From Pyrenula massariospora (lineage: Eukaryota; Ascomycota; Eurotiomycetes; Pyrenulales; Pyrenulaceae): a stretch of DNA of 64,000 nucleotides. Positions within the stretch are counted from its first letter, which is position 1. The number at the start of each line of letters is the position of its first letter. The stretch spans positions 1,364,001 through 1,428,000 of the forward strand of contig JAGFMI010000007.1 in NCBI GenBank assembly GCA_021030905.1, given 5' to 3'. Both the position numbers and the translations under genes were made by a program. Positions 1 through 10,932 of this stretch are shown here, one piece after another. The notes under the pieces are model-generated. The model ran no database searches. It was not told the origin of the DNA and saw only the letters and a program-made list of their open reading frames with translations.

Positions 1-883
1 GTGACTGTCATGGCGATCGTGAACCCACTCATATCCCCCTATGTCAGAAGTAATATCAGAGTAGGACCTCAACGCCCGGCCCTTGATCTGAAGGCCAGGC
101 GTTGAAGCAGGGCTAGACAAAGACTGAAGGCTAGGAATGTTCGCACTCGAGCTTTCCGTAAAGTGGGTATGATCATCGAGCATTCGCACGCGAGAAGGAT
201 GCAAATTGGCAGGGTCAGCGAGAGGGGTGACAGCTGGGGTTGTTTGGGGAATAGGAGCCTGGTAAGGGGACGGAAGATCAGCAACGCGGGACTTTGCCCC
301 CAGAGGCTCCTGATTGCCCCCAGTAACCACCCGGCCGTCCACCCCAATTGGCTTTTTCAAGCTTTTAGGTTTTCCAGGAAAGCGGTGCAATGCATCCAGA
401 GACAGACGCAACACTGGGCTGAGGCGCCCTTGTTCACTCTTTTGCTCTCGGCTTCGTTCGCGGAGTGCCTGATCTGGGACGTAGCGATCAATTGTGACAC
501 TTTCATGTGGCCGATAGTAGCCTGAGTGACGCTTCGTTGGGGAGCCGGAGGGAGATTGTGGCGTGTTCCGGGTAGATAATGAATGAAGCAACGACTGTGT
601 TACCCCGATGTGAGCAACGATGAGGACAAAAAGACGTAACACTCACAGAGGGCTCCCCGTTCACATAGACGCTAGCGCCAGAGAAATTCACTCTCTGCAG
701 CAGGGTGACATCGTAAGATCCATTGAAGAAAAAGGTGGCGCCAGTGAGATTCGTGCGTGTCAAAGGCTCCAGATCGGTCTGTCCATTGAAGATGAAGCAA
801 GGGCCGGTGGCTTCAGCCATAGTCTGTGGGGAAGCAGTAAGGGCATTAGCCAGAGCTTTGGTTTTGTTCTTACCCTTGGCCAT
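1..883 (-). CDS. Hypothetical protein, partial, with pentapeptide-like repeats at the N-terminus
   Basis: I do not recognise this gene. Exon 1 is 883-647 (79 codons, start MAKGKNKTK). A 52-bp intron (646-595, GTGAGT..CAG) joins it in frame to exon 2 (594-1), which is open to the window edge, so at least 277 residues are visible and the C-terminus is missing. Residues 30-79 hold a 21-residue unit repeated about 2.3 times (FxFNG...NLTGA / FFFNG...NFSGA / VYVNG). Each unit ends in a pentapeptide-like A-N-L/F step, which suggests a small beta-solenoid. The exon 2 part is rich in Ser, Pro, Arg and Gln and looks disordered. A longer frame opens upstream to 1225, but the first ATG followed by a plausible N-terminus is at 883. 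The leader is strongly polypyrimidine on this strand. The splice and frame agreement make a real gene likely; its function is unknown. Confidence 0.6.
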
Positions 884-3387
884 TGGTGAATTAGGTAGGT
901 ACGTACACGATAGATGGCGACGCTGAATGAAGAGGGGAACAAACAGTGAATACCGTGGGGGGGTGGTGGTAGTGGGAGTAGCATAGAAAGGGACCGCGAG
1001 AGGCTCGAAGCAGAGGCGCCTCCACCAAGGGATCGCGAAAGGAAAGAGAAGGAAAGGAAAGGAGAGGAAAGGAAAGAGCAACCACTGGAGGGGGGAAGGA
1101 GCCATGGAGACCAAGAAAAGGCAGGAAGGAAGGAAAGAATGACTGAATAAATGAAGAAGGCGCACCTGGCACGTACGATCCCAACTCACCGTGCCTTCCC
1201 TTTTCCGTGCGGTGACTCTGTCCATCTTAACGCGTCTTCATCGCCCTCATCGTGGCGGCAGGAGGACGTTGAAGAACATCGAGGGACAAAACAAAACACG
1301 GGGTGCGACATGTTCAAGGCGTGAAACAGCGCCTGTGTCCCAAGACGGCGTGCATCTTGTCGTGCATCTCACAGGTGCAGCACCCTATCAATCCCCAGTC
1401 GCCGTTGCACATTCGGCCCAAACCCGAATTCCAGGCTTCTGCTGGCTCGCCCATGCCTTTATGCACCCCGACTGTCAGGGGCGTGGCAGAATCGTCGGAC
1501 CGGCATGCTCATGATAAGAAAGATCATACGTGGAAAGTCTTAGTGGCCTCTCTGCTGCAGCTCGATCGCCGCGCGTCTGCCGAGACGAACTCGATTTGGT
1601 CTATGCCAACCTACTCTCAAGAACGCGAGCCATCTCAATTTAGCAGTCCGAGATGTTAATGCCCATATTTATCTTGTTATTGACCACATTTCGCATTGAA
1701 AGCTCGGCCTTTGAACGCCGTTTGTTCAACTGTTTAGCATCTTCGACTTATGCAGCGGCCGCTTTATCCGTACTGATTGCTAAAGCTGAGCGTGTAATAG
1801 ACCAGCTTCAGAAAGAAACCGTGGTCACCTTTGGTCTGCCGCCATCGACTAGCTTAAGCGTTGTTCCTGACATTTTGCTTGATATTAATGACGGAGGAAA
1901 GAGCTGTTATTGGCACAATTATATCCAGATGAAGTCCTCATGAATCAGCGTCATCCCTCGCTTAGCCTCTCTTCAATCACCCAGGCTTCCCAACATTGAA
2001 GATCACTAAACTTCTATGGATGCACTCAATTTTCTACGGAAGACTCTTCTATTGTTTTCTACGGCATGTCTTTCCTCTCCATCTCCTCTACGACCGCTTT
2101 TCGCCTGCTTCTTTACTCCTCGGAAGAAAACTTTTCAATTTAAATCTAGAGCATCATCTGGGGTGGAGAAAGGAGCGAAACAAAACATGATACTACCCGA
2201 AGAGAAGCTGAGTGTAGGACGCCAAGGGAGGCAAGTCTTGAGGATTTTTGAGTTGATTTACATGGACAGCCTAAACGAAGACTCTTAGATTTGATGAAAC
2301 ATATGGGGAGCGAAGACAGGAGATGGTCAGCCATCATCAGAAAGCATGGCTGTCCAAACAGCAATACAGATAACTAGACTCATCTGTGTCCGGTCATCTG
2401 CGCAATTCCGACCTGCTGGGTTGCTATACTGGTCAGTCGAAAAGGAACGTCCGTGAAAGCTGGTGAATCATAGAATGGGGTTTGTCCGGGTGTTTTCCGA
2501 AGTTCCAGCCTAGCATCGTGCAACTGTCATCTACTTTAACAACAGGGTCAGCATTTCGAAACGCTTACCGCGACCCGCAGTATTTGCTGAGGCACAATAA
2601 AAATCAAAGCCGCCGCTCAACCGTGGGAATCATGACATCCTGGAGGCTAACAGGTCAACTAGCACTGTCGGTCCCAGAGGCTAAGTTGAGAGTCTCAGAT
2701 CCTACCCACGGTAGAACATTCGCAACGTGGGAATACACAACAGATATAGCTGCCAAAGAGATCGAAAAATAAGGTAATAGTCGATAAGTGGCTTTGATTA
2801 GTTGACTAACACCTACAGGATTCTTACGCAGTCATTGCTAGGGTGAAGGTTGTGGCCCATTGCGGGTGCTTGACATTACTGTCCCCGATGAAATACGTCT
2901 TGAACTTGGCGCGATTAGGAGGTATTAGATATATCGATACTCAGTAGATGAGTTTCACCTTCCCAGGCAGGCGCACGACTGGTGATGGAGTGTGCTGTGG
3001 GTTGCTTGAAAGCATTGCGAAGGGTCAAATCTACTGGTTGGAACAAGGCGGACAATGAGCCCTACTATGCACAGCACTCTGAGGTTGTTGGCTTTGCACA
3101 AAGGCTCAAGATCTGAGTTGTTTCCTTTGCCGGGGTCTGTGCTACCATTCCAGAATGATCAACCTGCTTCGCAATACAACTGTTGAGGAGCATTGCTCTA
3201 GGTATAGTGGCGAGTGGTGGCTAAATTTTGACGCTTAGTCAGAATGATCAACCTGGACTGAGATACGATGCATTGAAACTTTGTCTCGTGTATTTGAATG
3301 GCAGCCTTCCCGAACGCCAAGAATTTGTGTCTGTTCGATCAAACGCTGCCAGCATGTTTGATCGGTCTTCCTTTTCCCTCCTTCCCA
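884..3387. other. Intergenic, no gene supported
   Basis: About 2.5 kb. It holds the promoter side of the left-edge gene, including the purine tract, and the 3' flank of the Pmp3-type gene. Several open frames of 60-120 codons occur (for example 1653-1943 and 2482-2772 on the plus strand), but none has a recognisable domain, a splice partner or a convincing composition. I see no RNA gene or repeat family. Confidence 0.5.
1018..1102 (+). repeat. Purine-rich GGAAA/GGAGA low-complexity tract
   Basis: This is a nearly pure purine run of imperfect GGAAA, GGAGA and GAAAGA steps on the plus strand. It lies about 135-220 bp upstream of the start of the left-edge gene, so it is a CT-rich tract on that gene's sense strand. 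Pyrimidine tracts upstream of start codons are common in fungal promoters and leaders. A promoter or 5'-leader role is inference. Confidence 0.6.
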
Positions 3388-3645
3388 TCAGTATCCCGCC
3401 GGCCTCTCGTGCTTCGTAATAACCCACCAAGCGTGCAAGACACCCGGCAGCCAGCCTAGGATCGTCAGGGCAATGTTGATGATAAAGTTCGAGTCGCAGC
3501 CGGTCTTGAGGAAGACAGCGACTGGGGGAATGAAGATGGCGAGGAAGTAGAGGAGCACGTCGCTCTATTGGGAAAGTTAGTCGGTACTGGAGCAGAGTGA
3601 AGAGCTGCAGATGCGGCGTACGGATGAAGAGGGGGGCTTCGACAT
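3388..3645 (-). CDS. PMP3: Pmp3/UPF0057 family small hydrophobic membrane protein
   Basis: Two exons: 3645-3622 (MSKPPSSS) and 3564-3388, separated by a 57-bp intron (3621-3565). The product is 66 residues, close to the usual 52-70 for this family. It has two hydrophobic segments (about residues 9-27 and 36-56) around the family's hallmark loop: LLYFLAIFIPPVAVFLKTGC, then ILGWLPGVLHAWWVI. The IxxPPxxVFLxxGC and LTxLGxxPGxxHA patterns identify Pmp3/Sna/RCI2 proteolipids. These sit in the plasma membrane or endomembranes and help keep membrane potential and cation tolerance under salt stress. The C-terminal tail KHERPAGY is short and basic. The assignment is firm; the individual paralogue (Pmp3 or Sna type) is not decided. 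Confidence 0.88.
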
Positions 3646-4155
3646 GGCCAGTAATTGACGAGAAGACGATTGAGAGGTTTGACGTGGTCGCCGGGATGAG
3701 GCGACTTTGCTGCTTGGAGGTTTTCACGGTCTGGCTGGCAGGATGAATTTATTTAGGGTTGAAGGCAGTTGAGGGAGTAGCGGTGGCTCTTGTATCGGGT
3801 ACCTGCATCATCGTTCAGCCACAGCGTTTCAACGTCATCAGCCCAGTAAAACTTGGCTTTTGCTGCCTTGCCGCATTTCATTCTGTGGCTCAGCCTTGCC
3901 ACGCGATGAATGTGTGAGGCATGGCTTAGACGTACTGGTGGCTTACAAGAGCTGCCGATACCATGCATAAGGAAAATGCCCAGTATTGCGGTTTCAACCT
4001 TCTTCTTGGATCATACACGGCTTATCATTCACTAAGCACTGGGTACCTCGCACCTACATTCGGCGGGCCCAAAGCAGAATCACCTCATTGGTATCTTAAT
4101 GCAGGAATGCGTCCACCTGATAACTCCCGAGCCATCAAATATCCATATTGCACGG
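3646..4155. other. Intergenic between Pmp3-type gene and SEC24
   Basis: About 510 bp holding the 5' flank of the Pmp3-type gene and the 3' flank of SEC24. No further gene or RNA is visible. Confidence 0.5.
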
Positions 4156-7100
4156 TCATGTCCAGTACGGCGTCTTCAGACTCGTTAAACCGCTGAACAA
4201 CCCCTCATTCTCACCCTCACCACTTTTCCCTGGCCTCTGTCCCGCTAGCTCCATCTGAATACTCCGGTGCATATGAACGAGCCAATCCACGTAGCTCTGT
4301 GCTTCATTGTTGCGGTCCTCGACCAACCTAGCCGCAAATTCGAATTCCGATCCATCGAGTCCTTGCCGAGCCATCTGAAGGACCGTTGCCTTGCTTCCTC
4401 GGCTCGTAGAAAGGTATTGTAACAGATTTCGCACCTGGGCGTTGAGGTGTGTTTCGAGAACAGGTAATTCTGACATGAAGGGGTCGAGGCTCTGCAGAGT
4501 ACTAATACCTTCACCGAAGAGATCCTCGAGAAGGTTAGGAGAGACTTGGCCATGGAGCCAAAGGATGATGCTTTGGCCGTTATCTACTAGATATGCCCCA
4601 CCTTCGTCTATGCGGGAATACGATGCTCGGATGGCCGGAGGGACATGTAAATGACCCGTTTCAGGATTAGCGAAGCAATCGCCTGGATCGAGGTTGTGGA
4701 GCGCGTAGATTCGCGGATAAAGGTAGAGAGATGTCTCCATCGTGCCAATAGAGTTCAGGAGGCGGGCTGCATGGGATCGTGTATCGGTAGTCTCTGAGCC
4801 ACCTAGGAAACCGGGTTAGAAAACTTCACCCATAGAAAGCAGGAATTGACCTTTAAATGCTCGGCATTTTATCAAAGAGAGCATGTACATGGAGAACTCT
4901 TTGAGGTTTTCGGGTAGCACTAACTGCCCTGGAGGATGAGAGCCGGAAGAATTCCTGCGGTACGAGGCAAGAATATCGATCGTCTTTTCTGTAATATTGT
5001 TTCGAATCTCCTTCAGACTCCTTTCCGCAATCTTGCTAGCAGCCTCTTTTGCTATAACGTTGACTACGGCGTCCTGGTCAACGAATTTCATCGTCTCTGC
5101 CCCCCTTTCGCTGATACCGGCTACAATATTATGACATCTGACTCTCCGTTGGCCAGAAGCCGTTGTGTACAAAAGCGCAGCTTGGAAGTGGGCGTCCAGC
5201 TTGGCGTCCAATTTTCCATCGTATGAGAAAAGGACTGCGAGCGCCTTGTCCGCGTCAACAGTACCGATTTCAAGGTCAGCCCCAAATGTATGCTGCAAAA
5301 AATTGCCGTGATACGCCGAGACTTGAAGACCATTGGAGCACCGAACTTTCATTAAAGCTTGGAAGCCCGTTTCTCGATTGACTGAATGACTGATCTCCTT
5401 TGACAATCTTGAAGAATCCCGTGGAGCATGGAAGTTGGAATAGAAATACATTTCTCCGCCGGTGAGGGCTGGGATATAGCCAATCGTAGCTAGGTCCATG
5501 TACCCACCGCCCGCTGCAGCAATGAAGAAATCCACGCCAATACCTGCAGCAATCATGGACGCTGCTGTTTTCTTAAATCCAGGATGTTCGGTTGTGAGCA
5601 ACTTCCTTTCATGATCTGTATCACCCGTCTTACCAGTATCTCGTTTAAAAAGTCTACCAGGTCCCCAAGTTGGCAGTACCGAGAGCGAGCATATGATCTT
5701 ACCACCCGTAAGATTCAGCGCGGCTAATGCGGCGTTGAGTGTTGGTAATAACGCTGGCTCTGGATTTTTGATTTCCGCAAACAAGGCGGGAAGTTGGTCC
5801 AACAGCGACGTGATGACGGTCTTAGACTCAATAGGATCAACAAACATACCCTCGCTCAGAGGGACAAACGGATCTTCCAAATCCGTCATTACCATCATTT
5901 GCGCTTTATCCAGCCGCGAAGAAAGATTGTAGAAATGTACCTCCTTATCAAACGTAACAATGCCGACCTTCGCGCCGTGTGGAAGTCTTCGGCCCGAGTC
6001 CATATCGCCATTTAGCTGGTCATCACCCGCTGGGGTATCCCCGTACAGCGCTTCTCGAATGCCATCGCAGATCGCCTCGATGAATCCGCGATTTACGGCT
6101 TCCTGGCCAACATCCACCAGAAAGAGCCATCTGATTCCTGTGGGCTCCTTCGCCCAATACTCCTTTGGCACTAAAAATTCCACAGTGCCTACCATAAGTT
6201 CTGGGCGGGAGACTCGGTCAGTTCGGACTCCTGACGGATCTGTAGGTGCGAAATACTCGGAAGTGACATCATTGGGGAAGCTGCACATATTGCAGACGAA
6301 TTTATTGCCGCCAGAACGAAATGTCATAAACGGATTGATGTAAGTCCTACATCTCCTGCAACGTGGCGGTCCTTGCTCTCCGAAGTCAAGAACCGGTATA
6401 GGCTGTTCTCCGTCGTGTAATGGCGCAAGAGGTTGTAGTACGAGTCCAAGGGGGAGGCCTGTCGACGCCAGGCTTTCGGCGGATGTGGGTACATTGTTTA
6501 GAGTGAGTCTAGCAAATTTCGGGGAGGAGTTTCCCTGGTCGTAAGCCACAAAAGGCACAGTGGCGTCAGGGGGAACGTGCCGCTCCATGGTAGGGTACAC
6601 ATTCTTCATATAATATTGTGCATTGGAATACCGAGCTCTCGGTATGCTCGGTATCTGCTCTGGATCGACTTTTCCCTGTGTCGTTACTGCCTCCTCGCCT
6701 GTTGTAAGCATCGAGGATGGCTCTGGAGGACGTGAGGAGTTTTGAAACTGAGGCGTCCGAGGCTGGCCTGGTGAGAGGAACTGCGACTGATTCTGAACGC
6801 CAGATTGAGGCAGCGCATTAGAAGGCTGCGAAGGCATCGTCGGCTGTGCTAAATCATGATACGCGTGTCGATCTTTCTTGCGATGCGCTCGCACACTCCC
6901 TGTAGAGTCCCCTGACACACCCAGGGTCCCCATCTGTGCTGTTATACCTGCGGTGCCATCTGGTGTTGGTTGAGGTGGAAAATAGCCAGAGTTTTGGCTC
7001 GACATATCTCCGAGTTGTGGAGTTCCTCCATGAGGTAGCTGTTGTGTAGGAGGAACATTTCCGTACGACGAGCCAGTCTGCTGATAGTTTGAGGGCAATG

Positions 7101-7206
7101 GTGCAACTGGTGGTCTGAACTGTGGTCCTGCTTGATTTTTGTTTCTAGAATCATCACCGGGTGCCATTCCTTGTCCAAGAGCATGATAGGCACCAAAATC
7201 TGCCAT
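4156..7206 (-). CDS. SEC24: Sec24, cargo-selecting subunit of the COPII coat
   Basis: Two exons, 7206-4851 and 4802-4156, with a 48-bp phase-1 intron, give 1000 residues, close to the family's usual 900-1050. A Pro/Gln-rich disordered N-terminus of about 190 residues is followed by the Sec24 zinc finger (CRRC at about 283-286 and CNMC at about 305-308). After it come the vWA-like trunk (GIRWLFLVDVGQEAVNRGF), the beta-sandwich, the all-helical region and a C-terminal gelsolin-like domain (IILWLHGQVSP). Sec24 pairs with Sec23 on the ER, binds cargo export signals and bends the membrane into COPII vesicles. The start at MADFGAYHAL is preferred over an in-frame ATG 14 codons upstream because it matches the usual short acidic fungal start; this choice is inference. 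The intron falls where the trunk ends (KAFKG|GSE-type junction) and restores the frame. Confidence 0.95.
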
Positions 7207-7737
7207 TTTGACCACAGGGAACCGGGAGCTCTTGTCGGAATCGCACACTGTCGGGGCCGTTCTCCCCGCTAAGCTTGGCGAGACGCATCGTCCATTGCAG
7301 TTGTGTTGGTGATCGTAGTTATAGTGGCTAGCGTCTGTGGATCAGATGCTGAGCGATACTTAGATCTTGTCGGGACGTGAATCGAATGGATAGGGTTGCT
7401 GAGGTTGTGTTTGTTGTCTCGTTGTCAAGATTTCTGAAGCCGGGGCACAAACCTCCGCGTTCTCAGTTTCTCCGCAAGTTCCACACACCTCAACAACCCC
7501 TTGTCCATCCCGCAAATCAATTCATTACGGAGTCAAACCTTGGCACAAGCAACATCTTCAGATGATGATAGCAGGGTCTTGAGGATCGATCACTGCTACA
7601 ATGAATCTACTATCGACTGTGTCTAAAAAGACCCAGTAAGAGCGAACGCTTTGACATGGGAGTATTTCTACCCTTCAATTAGAACTATGCACTCCGCATA
7701 ATAACATCTTTGATTTAGAAGTAAAGAAGCCTGCGTT
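7207..7737. other. Intergenic, SEC24 promoter and amine oxidase 3' flank
   Basis: About 530 bp. It contains the SEC24 upstream region and the downstream region of the amine oxidase gene. Nothing else can be supported. Confidence 0.5.
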
Positions 7738-9937
7738 CTACAATTTGCTGTGACACTGAACTTCTCCTTTACCACCGACTACCGCCTCCGCACTGCTAGC
7801 TGGTTGCTTGTGATTTCCAGACAACAGCGTCGACTTGTTGAAAGTCTGCTCGCTCGGCGGAACATCCATTGCGGGATTCCTGTCGAAGAAATTGACCGGT
7901 TTCAGCATGACTTTCAAGACCTCGCACGGCATGATGGGAAAATCTTCAATCCTGGGAATATGGTTGATGCCAAATTGAACCCAAACAACAATATCTTTGT
8001 CGACAACATCATCCTTTCGGTCTGCCCACGAGCGGACACCTGTCCCTCCTCTAGACTGGTTAGTGTACCATCCACCGGCATATAACTCACGGTCTCGGTG
8101 TGTCGTAACGTAAATGTTGTGATCGGCAAACTCGGCTCGCTTGTGATTATAGCTCGATGGATGGCTTAAAAGTTTCTGGAAAGCGGGCGCCATGATCTTA
8201 TAAGCCACCGGCTTGTGGTTGACTGGGTTCCTGACAGTTGTATTCTGGATCTTGTAGACCCGGTTACTGTCAGTGTTCAAATCCAATCCGGCCGACTGGG
8301 TCACGACAGTTTCAGAGACGGTATATCCAGTCCCGTGAGGGTTGAAATCGTCAATCGGCATCGCATGAGCCTCGTCAAATACGAGACGGTTGGCATGTCC
8401 CTCAATCATTGGGTCAATACGGAGGGAAAATATATGCTGATGATGCGCAGCGAGAACCCCCGGATGTACCACCGTGCCCCATGGGATTCCATCTCGTAAG
8501 TCCTGATCAATGGGCTGTGTGCTAAGAACTCCGGTGGCTCGAACTTCATAAGTGACTTCGCCGGCCTGATTGAACTGAAACGCGAGAATATACTCGTAAT
8601 TGGAGACTGTGATGATCATTTGTAATACCAATTCTCGGTTCCGAGCAAGTGCGGCGCGGCCGGTGCGGTAATTTGTGTGCTTCCATCCGATGCCTCCATC
8701 TTGTTCATGGATGCATACACAATTCTCCATGTCCAAAGGCTCACCTTTATCATCATTGATCGGGAAAGAAAGATAGTGAATAGCGCCAAGGCAGTCACAG
8801 CCTAACTTCAGATTGTTTGCCATAAGTCCAGCACCGGCGTCACCTAGGTCGAAAGCCGACTTTTTGAAGTATGGGTGACGAGGGTCTGCGTATGGAATAT
8901 TCATGTCGGATAGTGAAAGGCGATAGAAAAGGGGCCGGGAATCGTATTGCACATTGTAAAGGACCATACCTTCGCGGATGTTGTATCCAACACGGAAGCT
9001 CCACTTCTGCCACTCAATGACATGACCGGTTTCCCCAACTGGAAAGTCTGTGAAACTTGCGCCTTCGGGTTGAACGACATGAAGAGGCTTTAGGTCTTGG
9101 CGAAGATTCTGGTATTCGGCAAGATACTCATTTGCAGGGACGGGTTGGTAAGGCTTCGTGTAGTCCCCTGTCCTATTGTCAAGTCCAGTCGGGAGATGGT
9201 CGATCCGTATCAGGTCAAATGTTGCTGCATCAAAAACCGGTGAGATGGGAAGTGGGAAAGCATAGTGATTGCTGTCCAACTCTGATGCGTTAGCAGGATC
9301 TCTCATATAGAGGTAGACTTGGAATTGGCGATTGTCGTCCTCAATGCCCGAAGACCCTAAGTTTGATCAATAATAGGGCTGAGACCAGTTCATGTGCACG
9401 AACCGTATATCCAAGGATCAGCACACAATACTGCGCCTTTGGGAAGCTGCAGCTTCGCGACCTCGTCACGAACCGCCTCATGTTCAAGAGCTTTGGTCTC
9501 GATGGCGATTAATTCATCCACATCCCCAGGCCCATGTTCATTGGGACCTAACCTGACATTTGATTCAACTATTTGCGTTGTCAAATTGACGACACCCTCG
9601 TGTATTTTATCCTGGGACTCCATTAGTGTGGAGAGTAATGGTGGTTGATGAGACCATGTACAGTATTCCTAATGTAATAGCATGCGAAGCTCCTCCGCTC
9701 GATCGAAGGTACGGCAACACCATTGTGCTCCGCATCCAAATAGCGGACAATCCTACTCTTTTCCGGTTCCGCAAGGGTGATTGACTTGAATCTCAAGTCA
9801 GTCCCACTGGGCCATCGAGAGCGTAACAAAGTTGCGGTCTGAAAGATCTCAGCCCGTGTCAGAGGGTTCAGAGGATGAGTGGGGATGGCTCTGGCATTGA
9901 TAGCTTCCGGGTAATAGGTCTGCGTGGAAACTGCCAT
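7738..9937 (-). CDS. Peroxisomal copper/TPQ primary-amine oxidase
   Basis: Three exons (9937-9662, 9611-9404, 9356-7738) with introns of 50 and 47 bp encode 700 residues, typical for the family. It oxidises primary amines to aldehydes, releasing ammonia and hydrogen peroxide. The topaquinone precursor is Tyr415 in the motif NYEY (414-417). The copper ligands include HQH at 467-469 and the His of FGINHIPR nearer the C-terminus. The catalytic base is expected in SAFDLGD (about 331). The N2/N3 domains carry HPLNPLTRAEI and RRSFACYYIRNT. The protein ends in SKL, a type-1 peroxisomal targeting signal, consistent with fungal amine oxidases that work beside catalase during growth on amines as nitrogen source. 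The second intron has an unusual GTTCGT donor, but frame and family sequence support it (DPWIYG|SSGIEDD). Confidence 0.95.
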
Positions 9938-10932
9938 GGTGGTGATCTAGAAAGAAACAAAGCAATATAGTGAAGAGCGGAAGACGGAGAGGGTGCACTT
10001 GAAAGACGATGAAAGTGGACAGTGGAGCAGAGAGGGATCGAGATAAGGAGATAGACGAACACTTATAGCTATCGCAGCATTGATTCCTGTCGGCTGCTTC
10101 GACTGCCATACGCTCTGATGCTGGCGAGCGGAGCGTGGATCGTGGAGAGGGGAAGTGTGGAGAGAAGACAAGGCGAGGAGATGTGCGCTCGGCCGTCGTG
10201 CCGCGATATCATTTCTTTTCCGGATTAGGCATGCCTAAGCGGATTTGCATCACAACCAGAGAACAGATTCATATCAAGATCGAAAGGCTGTTGATTTAGC
10301 CCAAATCACCCAGTAGCGGTGCCCAAGAGGTACGTAGTAGGCCTCAACTGTCTCTGACTGTATAAGCAGTCCATTGACCTTTCTGATGCTCCTGATGCTT
10401 TCGAGCAGGGAACATATGACAGCGCATCCTGGCTGTGACCTTTACCAAATCTTGCGACCGGCTTTTGAAGACCATGCAGCCAAACACAAATTACCGACCT
10501 TACACCAAACTTCAATCGTCTTCCATCTTATCCCAAGGGCTTGGTAGAGCCAGCATTAACGGACAACCTAAACTCTATCAAGCTCTACAACCTAATTTTA
10601 CGCCACAACACCACGTCTTGACCAGTCTCCTGCCTTTGCATCTGGACCGTCCACAACCCGTAATTGCGTGTAGTAAAGGGGGTCTTGATGTGGTGTTGTT
10701 CCTGCATTTAAGGCCGGACTTAAGGAGCCAGTGATTCCCCAGATTAGACTAGTCTACCTTAGGCCTAGCGCTGTTTGCGGGCACTTTGCCGTGTCGCGTC
10801 TCAAAGGACAAAGAAAACTCCCCCTGCCCGCTGGCGACTCTTGCAAGCACCCCTTGAAGTTGCTTTCTGTCATGACCAAACCCGGCAGCTGCATCGCAAT
10901 CACCTTTTCGAGCTGAAGCATCAACCTCGGCA
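9938..10932. other. Divergent intergenic region
   Basis: About 1 kb between the divergently transcribed amine oxidase and Acinus-like genes. The part next to the amine oxidase start is CT-rich on its sense strand, like a leader. Only short spurious open frames are present. Confidence 0.5.

Noticed and set aside
884-1225. Upstream extension of the left-edge gene to 1225
   Set aside because: The open frame covers the purine/pyrimidine tract and lacks a convincing ATG context; the start at 883 gives a normal N-terminus.
1653-1943. Plus-strand 96-codon ORF in the left intergenic region
   Set aside because: Hydrophobic start but no family resemblance, no partner exon and AT-rich surroundings; most likely chance.
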